The translations under genes and the position numbers were made by a program. Positions 55,403 to 60,671 of a stretch of DNA of 60,671 nt are shown here, piece by piece. Numbering within the stretch: position 1 is the stretch's first letter; each line of letters opens with the position of its first letter. The notes beneath the pieces were generated by a model, which was not told the origin of the DNA, made no database searches, and worked only from the letters and a program-made list of their open reading frames with translations. Origin of the DNA: an uncultured Prevotella sp. (GTDB lineage: Bacteria > Bacteroidota > Bacteroidia > Bacteroidales > Bacteroidaceae); assembly GCA_905236815.1 (NCBI GenBank), contig CAJOPE010000007.1, positions 1 through 60,671 of the forward strand. Reading direction: 5' to 3'.

Positions 55403-56425
55403 TTATCCACCAATTAATTGCTGATAAGCCGCCAGGGTTTTTCCTCCCTTGCGGAGTATCTCGCCCTGTTTCCTTGCATTGTCGATCATTTCAGAGAAGT
55501 CTTCATCAGAGATATTCGAGAGTCGCTCATCGAGTTCCTCAATAGAGGAAATAGTGATGCCCAACTTCTCGCGCTCTACAAATTCAGCCTCAGCAGATTC
55601 CTTCCATACAATAACCGGTAAGCCGGCAGCCAGATAGAGCGAAAGCTTGTGAGGAGAGTTCCATTTCAGATAGGTTCCAGTATCGCCCGTACAGGTGTGG
55701 ATGCTTTCGCCATCCCATACTAATCCCCATCCTCCACCAATGCTGGCAGTATGGTCGGGCTGGAAGATGCCTTTATATTCCTTGTCCTGCTCATCAATCT
55801 GCAGGTCGCCCTTATTTCCGAAGAGGGAGAACTTCACCTTACTGAAGGTGTGCTGAAGCAGAGGGGCCACGAATTTCGACTTGGCGAGATTGCCGGCGTA
55901 GATAACGGTATGCTTATTAGACAGCACTTCCTGCTTTTCGATGAAGTCATCCTCCGAGAAGTAATCGAATACCTGCAGCAAACTCATTGGGGTGCGGATA
56001 CCATTCTCGTGCAATAGTTTTTCCATCGCAGGGGTATGGATGATGAGTCCATCAGCCGCATTGAGGAAGGCGATATCCTTCTCGCGCTCCACCCCAAATC
56101 GGGCGAAGTTGACATCGTGCACCACAAAGTAGAGCTTGTTCTGATAGCGACGGATGAGTTTCAGCACCAGCGGGAAAGATTTCCGCATCGAGACGGGATA
56201 CTGAATAAAGAACTCATTGCCCTTGCCCGACTTGCGGAGGAAGGAGAGATAAGCCATCACCACTCTTAAATTGGCAAGAAAAGGAACCTTGGAAAGCTGA
56301 CAGACAATATTTACTGGAGTTGCCCCGATTTCCTCGAAAATGCGGTTGATATCCTGACGCGCCTTTCCGAAGGCACTGATGCCATATCGGCCATTTCTGA
56401 GCACCTGATTGATGATATACTTCAT
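55403..56425 (-). CDS. Galactofuranosyltransferase-like glycosyltransferase (GT-B fold)
   Basis: A 340-residue cytosolic enzyme with two Rossmann-like halves. The N-terminal half has NEFFIQYPVSMRKSFP and FVVHDVNFARFG. The C-terminal half has TVIYAGNLAKSKF, SIGGGWGLVWDGESI and a nucleotide-sugar site KLSLYLAAGLPVIVWKESAEAEFV. The layout resembles beta-1,6-galactofuranosyltransferases of surface polysaccharide clusters. The sugar used is uncertain. The 3' end is followed by an imperfect direct repeat of its last codons (55364-55387 against 55396-55419). Confidence 0.78.
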   Translation of the reverse strand: MKYIINQVLRNGRYGISAFGKARQDINRIFEEIGATPVNIVCQLSKVPFLANLRVVMAYLSFLRKSGKGNEFFIQYPVSMRKSFPLVLKLIRRYQNKLYFVVHDVNFARFGVEREKDIAFLNAADGLIIHTPAMEKLLHENGIRTPMSLLQVFDYFSEDDFIEKQEVLSNKHTVIYAGNLAKSKFVAPLLQHTFSKVKFSLFGNKGDLQIDEQDKEYKGIFQPDHTASIGGGWGLVWDGESIHTCTGDTGTYLKWNSPHKLSLYLAAGLPVIVWKESAEAEFVEREKLGITISSIEELDERLSNISDEDFSEMIDNARKQGEILRKGGKTLAAYQQLIGG

Positions 56426-56447
56426 ACGATTTCTGATATTTATGCGA

Positions 56448-56480
56448 CAAAGGTACTCAAAGCAAGGGGAAAATCCAAAT
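56448..56480 (-). promoter_or_regulatory. Promoter of the 55403-56425 glycosyltransferase gene
   Basis: TTTGG (56476-56480, minus) and TACCTTTG (56448-56455, minus) are separated by 20 bp and fit the -33/-7 consensus. The -33 region lies next to the divergent plus-strand -7 box at 56489. Confidence 0.55.
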
Positions 56481-56488
56481 TAATTTGT

Positions 56489-56496
56489 AATTTTGC
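56489..56496 (+). promoter_or_regulatory. -7 box of multipass paralogue 3
   Basis: TAATTTTG followed by CACC, 19 bp before ATG 56516. Confidence 0.5.
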
Positions 56497-56515
56497 ACCC
56501 GCAATTAGTAATTCA

Positions 56516-57853
56516 ATGAACAATATTTTTAAAATCCATAAGGAAGAAATCGGATTGACCTTGGGCGGACTACTGGTTTTCATCACTTTCAACGCCCTTC
56601 TCATCTATCATCATTTCAATCGTTTCACCCAATATGCGCGAGGTGGTTTCTGGTCGATTTTCAATAATCAGCTGCATCTCTCGGGCTACGATCCTTATCC
56701 GTATATGAGCATTTCGAAGTGGGATGTATATTATGATATGTATCGCCATCCTATCTTCTCACTTTTGTTCTATCCATTGTCATTGCTCAATGGGGGACTG
56801 ATGACGCTCACGCATCGCAATTGCGCGATGTTCATCATGGCGTTCTTCACCATTCTCGCCTCGGTCTATGGATTGCTCTTTGCCTATCGCATCTTCCGCA
56901 GGTTGCTGGATATGGGAAAGTTCGATAGTCATCTATTGGCAATACTTCTCTATTCGTTTGCGGCGGTATTCACTTCGGCGATGTCGCCCGACCATTTCAT
57001 TTTCTCTATGTTCCTTTTGCTGATGACGCTGCTCATCTGCGGTACTCACTTTAAGGAGCACACCCAACCGAAATGGTACACGATGGCGATTCTCTATTTT
57101 GTTACTGCCGGAATTACGCTGAGCAATGGCATCAAGACATTGATCTCCACTTGGTTCAGCTATGGAAAAGCTACTTTCCGCTTGAAGCACGTTCTGCTCA
57201 TTCTGCTGTTTCCTACCCTTCTGATGGTGGGTTTGAGCTATTGGCAGGAACAGGCTTTCTTCATCCCTCGCCACGAGAAGGGTGCCAGGATTGCCGAACA
57301 GAAAGCGGCTAAGGATTCTACTTTTGTCTTGAAGGGGAAGGAGATTGCTGCCAAGATGGAGAAAATTCAAGGCAAGCCTATCGAGGATTCCAAGTTCCTG
57401 AAATGGTCGGATTTGACAACTTCAAGAACGGATGCCCTGGTGGAGAATCTCTTTGGCGAGTCGATTATCCTGCATCAGGATAATCTGCTGGGCGATATCT
57501 TCCTGGGAAGACCGATTGTGGTGCGCTATAAATGGACGATTAATTATGTCATCGAGGGCATTATCGTGTTGCTTTTCCTTGGTGGAATCTTTGTTTCCTT
57601 CCGCAAAAAGCTGATGCTGATGCTGCTCTCGTGGTTTGGCTACGACTTGCTTTTGCATTTCGGCTTGGGCTTTGGCCTCAACGAAGTGTATATCATGGGT
57701 TGCCACTGGCTGTTCATCATTCCTGTGGCCATCGGTTATCTCATGCTTCGATTGCCTTCCCGCTATCAGTTGGCACTTCGTGGCCTGCTCTCCTCCATTG
57801 CACTCTATCTGCTCATCTACAATGGTTATCTGGTAGCCAGCTATCTACTTTAG
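56516..57853 (+). CDS. Multipass membrane protein, possible GT-C glycosyltransferase (paralogue 3)
   Basis: A 445-residue protein with about ten hydrophobic segments, homologous throughout to the proteins at 45922 and 47361. It has SGYDPYPYMSISKWD, MYRHPIF, MSPDHFIFSM, NGIKTLI, ENLFGESIILHQDNLLGDIF, the xxYKWTINYVIEG segment and GFGLNEVYIM. It lies 9 kb from the other two, next to other glycosyltransferases, which supports a role in the same glycan. The stop overlaps the stop of the convergent GH43 gene by three bases. Confidence 0.65.
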   Translation: MNNIFKIHKEEIGLTLGGLLVFITFNALLIYHHFNRFTQYARGGFWSIFNNQLHLSGYDPYPYMSISKWDVYYDMYRHPIFSLLFYPLSLLNGGLMTLTHRNCAMFIMAFFTILASVYGLLFAYRIFRRLLDMGKFDSHLLAILLYSFAAVFTSAMSPDHFIFSMFLLLMTLLICGTHFKEHTQPKWYTMAILYFVTAGITLSNGIKTLISTWFSYGKATFRLKHVLLILLFPTLLMVGLSYWQEQAFFIPRHEKGARIAEQKAAKDSTFVLKGKEIAAKMEKIQGKPIEDSKFLKWSDLTTSRTDALVENLFGESIILHQDNLLGDIFLGRPIVVRYKWTINYVIEGIIVLLFLGGIFVSFRKKLMLMLLSWFGYDLLLHFGLGFGLNEVYIMGCHWLFIIPVAIGYLMLRLPSRYQLALRGLLSSIALYLLIYNGYLVASYLL

Positions 57854-59625
57854 TTCTTCAGATTCACGCCAGTATAGGTCATCTTTACCGGAAGGATATT
57901 GCCTTCCTTGTCGAAAAGCAGTTCGTCGATACACACCACACGGTTGTTGCCATCGTCGGTTCCTAAAGGATGACGATGGTAAACGATGAAGTAGCGGTTT
58001 CTTATCTTGATGACCGAATGATGACCGGCACCTGTTCCGATGGCATCATCGCTCGAAAGAATAACACCCTTTTTCTTGAAAGGACCAAGGGGGGAATTGC
58101 TAATGGCATAGGCCACCCGGTAATCGGCTTTTCGCCATTGTCCCTCCGACCACATGAAGTAGTATTTTCCATCCTTCTTCATCATGAACGGACCTTCGGT
58201 ATAACCACTCGGAGTTATTTCCTTAAAATACTCACCATCCTCGAAAGGCACAATCGACTTGAAATCTCTCGCAAGTTTCACCACATTGCAATGTCCCCAT
58301 CCGCCATAGTACATATAATAGGTACTGTCGTTCAGCTGGAATACCTGCTGGTCGATAGGTTGCGCCCTGTTGATGATAGTTTGAATGAGCGGCCGCCCGA
58401 GATAGTCGGCATAAGGCCCTTCCGGCTTATCCGCCACTCCAATGCCGATACCTCCCTCGCCGAAATGCTTCATATCATTGGCGGCAAAGAAGAAATAATA
58501 CTTGCCCTCTTTCTCAATGACGGAAGGTGCCCACAAGGCACGGTGCGCCCATCTGAAGCTGTCGGCCACAAGCACATTCTCGTGCTTTGTCCAGTTCTGC
58601 AGATCCTTCGAGGAGAAGGCATCAAACCATAGCTGGTCGTCGAAGTCGATACTGGTAGTTGGGAAAATCCAATAGGTGTTATTGAATATAGCAGCCTCCG
58701 GGTCGGCATACTGACCAGGGAATACAGGGTTTCCACCTCTTGCCATTGCCTTCTTGGAATCCAGGTCCAGTTTCAGAATGCTGCATTTCGAGCCATTGGT
58801 GGCAAGATAGAAATGATTGTCATACCAGAAGATGTTCTCCATCTCATAGTTCATACCCGAGGCGGCAAGGTCGTAGATTTTCTCCACCTTCCGGCTCTTC
58901 AAATTGATGACGCGCAATATCGGCAGATGCTTGTCGCCATAGACCTGATAGATGCGCTCATTGCGGATCACTCCTCCCTGACTGGCACTGGCTGCCGGTA
59001 TCGAGAAGGAATCGCGCAAGGCCGTCATGGCAGGCTTGCACTCCTTGTAGCTCAAGTCGGGCAGGTCGAAGGCGAGCACTTTCATCTGCTGCTGCTCATT
59101 GCTGAAGGAATTGGTGGCATAGCCCATCACATACATCGTCTTCTTGTCGATGAAGCAGTTGGGATAATATAGCTCCACATCCTTACAATCGGGGAAGTTG
59201 ATGGTCTGCACTAAGGTTGCCTTGAACTTAAAGTCGGATTCCTTCTGAATGCGGTAAACCAGACAAGAGCGCATCTCTCTGCTCTCCTGTGAGATATAGA
59301 GCAGCGGGAACTCATCAAACTTACTATATCTCAGACTACCGAAGTTGGCATTGTTGCAATGATAGCTGGCGCCACACTCATTCATTTTCATTTCTGCTAC
59401 AAAGCGTTTGGAGCGCAAATCATACACCCCAATCTGCTGGTTGTGATCATAGCATTGGAAATAATAGTTGCCATAGCAGGCACTTCCCTGCGCCATTGTT
59501 CCCATTCGGTTGAAGCTCATAAAGGAAGAAATGCCCACCGGATGCTTCTGCAGTTGCCCCTCCTGGGCAAAAACAGAAAGACAACAAAAAGAGAATATGA
59601 TCAAGAAAAGTTGCTTCATTTTCAC
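57850..59625 (-). CDS. GH43-type glycoside hydrolase with an N-terminal propeller-like domain
   Basis: A 591-residue secreted protein. After the signal peptide (KMKQLFLIIFSFCCLSVFA) comes a beta-rich domain of about 270 residues of unknown family (MAQGSACYGNYYFQCYDH, IGVYDLRSKRFV, GVIRNERIYQVYG). The C-terminal part is a GH43-like five-bladed propeller: base D308 in GQYADPEAAIF, WAPSVIEKEGKYYFFFAAND, acid E477 in TEGPFMMKKDGKYYFMWSEG and GAGHHSVIKIRNRYFIVYHRH. It should release arabinose or xylose from plant glycans. The second ATG (59619) is an alternative start. Its promoter is TTTTG/TATCTTTG at 59642-59673. Confidence 0.8.
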   Translation of the reverse strand: MKMKQLFLIIFSFCCLSVFAQEGQLQKHPVGISSFMSFNRMGTMAQGSACYGNYYFQCYDHNQQIGVYDLRSKRFVAEMKMNECGASYHCNNANFGSLRYSKFDEFPLLYISQESREMRSCLVYRIQKESDFKFKATLVQTINFPDCKDVELYYPNCFIDKKTMYVMGYATNSFSNEQQQMKVLAFDLPDLSYKECKPAMTALRDSFSIPAASASQGGVIRNERIYQVYGDKHLPILRVINLKSRKVEKIYDLAASGMNYEMENIFWYDNHFYLATNGSKCSILKLDLDSKKAMARGGNPVFPGQYADPEAAIFNNTYWIFPTTSIDFDDQLWFDAFSSKDLQNWTKHENVLVADSFRWAHRALWAPSVIEKEGKYYFFFAANDMKHFGEGGIGIGVADKPEGPYADYLGRPLIQTIINRAQPIDQQVFQLNDSTYYMYYGGWGHCNVVKLARDFKSIVPFEDGEYFKEITPSGYTEGPFMMKKDGKYYFMWSEGQWRKADYRVAYAISNSPLGPFKKKGVILSSDDAIGTGAGHHSVIKIRNRYFIVYHRHPLGTDDGNNRVVCIDELLFDKEGNILPVKMTYTGVNLKN

Positions 59626-59641
59626 TGCTGATATTTTTCAA

Positions 59642-59673
59642 CAAAGATACAAAGAAACGAAGACTATTCAAAA
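59642..59673 (-). promoter_or_regulatory. Promoter of the GH43 fusion gene
   Basis: TTTTG (59669-59673) and TATCTTTG (59642-59649) on the minus strand, with a 19-bp spacer. Confidence 0.6.
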
Positions 59674-59702
59674 TAAACGGAAGGATTTTATGCGAAAATC
59701 CT

Positions 59703-59732
59703 TGTCCAATAACAGAAAACACTATATATTTG
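59703..59732 (+). promoter_or_regulatory. Promoter of the SH3-domain gene
   Basis: TTG (59703-59705) and TATATTTG (59725-59732), 19 bp apart, precede ATG 59771 by 38 bp. Confidence 0.5.
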
Positions 59733-59770
59733 CAAGCAATTATAAAGCATCGTTTAATCATTATCCGATT

Positions 59771-60253
59771 ATGAAGACATATAATATTTTCAGATATACT
59801 CTGCTTGCAATAGCAATAGTGCTTTGCGGGAGTTTGAATGCAGCGGAATTAGCCAACTATCAGCTTGACAAAGACAAGCAGCCCAAACCGGAAAAGATGG
59901 TGGCTAATGCCAAGAACGAGATCGTGGGCTATTACATTGGCGAAAACAAGGATCAATATCATATCAGTGTACAAGATGAGGGTTGGATTCCCAAGAAAGG
60001 ACATCATGTGGTCACTATATCAGCCAAGGATGGCAAGGGAGTTATCACAGCAGCCTTTTCGGTTGTGAATGTTAGGGCTACCTCCTCCACCAACGGTAAA
60101 ATCATTGGCAAAATCACAAATCTACCAGGTGAACTTCCCGAAACTTATTCATGTTTGGGTTATAGCGATGGATGGTATAAAATCCAATACAATAACCAAG
60201 TTGGATGGGTGCGCTATGATGTTGCTAAATGGTGGGCATTGAATACTTTCTAA
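59771..60253 (+). CDS. Secreted bacterial SH3 domain protein
   Basis: A 160-residue exported protein: signal peptide MKTYNIFRYTLLAIAIVLCGSLNA, a beta-rich middle (EIVGYYIGENKDQYHISVQDEGW) and a C-terminal SH3_3-type domain (VVNVRATSSTNGKIIGKI, SDGWYKIQYNNQVGWVRYD). Such domains often bind peptidoglycan or other wall material; no catalytic domain is attached. I chose ATG 59771 because the signal peptide starts there and the promoter lies just upstream, inside the longer in-frame extension. It is monocistronic. Confidence 0.82.
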   Translation: MKTYNIFRYTLLAIAIVLCGSLNAAELANYQLDKDKQPKPEKMVANAKNEIVGYYIGENKDQYHISVQDEGWIPKKGHHVVTISAKDGKGVITAAFSVVNVRATSSTNGKIIGKITNLPGELPETYSCLGYSDGWYKIQYNNQVGWVRYDVAKWWALNTF

Positions 60254-60568
60254 ACATAGTGCGAGATACCATAGCTAAATAGGCCATTTAGGGGTGCTAA
60301 ACAGCATACTTAGCACCATTATCTCAATGCTTTTCAAAAAGAAAACAAAAAAATATTTTTTCAACTTTTCTACTCTAACCACTTGACAGATAGTGAAATC
60401 GGCTGAAAGCAATTATTTCGTTTTAATTTATCAACTGTTTTTTGAGAAGACAAAAAGACATAAAAAACATGGTCTTTACAATTTTTATCTCTATCCTTCT
60501 ATATAACATAACGTGAGTTCGATGAATTTAAAATACAGTTAGCCGCAATAGCACTCAGCATGTTCCGC
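60254..60568. other. Gene-free interval with repeat fragments
   Basis: No coding sequence is visible. A degenerate TTTAG-type segment (TAAATAGGCCATTTAGGGG, GCTAAACAGCATACTTAGCACC) lies at about 60270-60322. The arm motif GGCTGAAAGCAATT of the 22616-23025 element lies at about 60400-60413. Confidence 0.5.
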
Positions 60569-60657
60569 AAATGTTAAAAAAGCCAACTCAATGGTTTAGC
60601 TGGTCTAAACCGACGGTTTACGACCTCTAAACCGTACATTTACGTTGGCTATTTCAA
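60569..60657 (+). repeat. TTTAG palindromic repeat, copy 3
   Basis: An 89-bp element from AAATGTTAAAAAAGCC to GGCTATTTCAA, ends AGCCAAC/GTTGGCT, nearly identical to 22822-22910. It lies near the window end, so a flanking inverted arm may be cut off. Confidence 0.75.
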
Positions 60658-60671
60658 CCGTATTCGCTAAT

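Overview
The window looks like a chromosomal segment of a gut Bacteroidales bacterium, most likely Prevotella/Segatella (S. copri-like). The evidence is TAnnTTTG promoter boxes, the absence of Shine-Dalgarno sequences, a type III glutamine synthetase, many small outer-membrane beta-barrels, DUF4290/DUF4250 genes, and secreted proteins with the short C-terminal AGQKV...KGIIIKDGKK-type tail. No rRNA, tRNA, CRISPR array, phage or classical transposase was recognised. The genus is inferred from family resemblance only.

Layout. 0.2-6.3 kb: a GH53 galactanase and five small outer-membrane barrel genes (two pairs of recent duplicates). 6.4-10.2 kb: a Dna2-like nuclease-helicase invaded in frame by palindromic repeats, one pair of which brackets a complete DUF559 nuclease domain. 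10.3-11.8 kb: a nucleoside deaminase and a two-domain hydrolase. 11.9-20.4 kb: an arabinan/arabinogalactan block (GH127, GH43, GH2, GH51), with no SusC/SusD pair in view. 20.6-32 kb: a TlpA-like thioredoxin, GlnN, DUF4250, GreA-HIT, two TPR paralogues, and two divergently transcribed paralogues with a surface-exposed-type domain. 32-37.8 kb: a conserved operon tsaB-DUF4290-murA-rimM-dxr-rseP. 37.9-49.7 kb: a long co-directional run yicC-gmk-nadD followed by envelope genes (phosphoethanolamine transferase, two acyltransferases, UbiA prenyltransferase, HAD phosphatase, GtrA, two multipass paralogues, GT2). 49.7-57.9 kb: flippase, two further glycosyltransferases, LicD, a cytidylyltransferase, an SDR epimerase and a third multipass paralogue, with an unusual tandem-repeat intergenic region at 52.8-53.6 kb. 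The window ends with a GH43 fusion, an SH3 protein and repeats.

How the parts fit. The 39.9-57.9 kb block reads as one locus for making and decorating a surface glycan. UbiA plus HAD phosphatase could make a polyprenyl-phospho-pentose, GtrA could flip it, and the multipass proteins could use it as GT-C enzymes. LicD with the cytidylyltransferase suggests a CDP-alditol phosphotransfer branch. The most unusual observations are the DUF559 module bounded by 34-bp inverted palindromes inside a helicase reading frame, with a solo copy and an unrelated palindrome elsewhere in the same gene, and the 8 x 44-bp array followed by three 23-bp palindromic units. Several repeat families (GTATGCCAC elements at gene 3' ends, TTTAG elements, a 410-bp inverted-repeat element) lie between genes.
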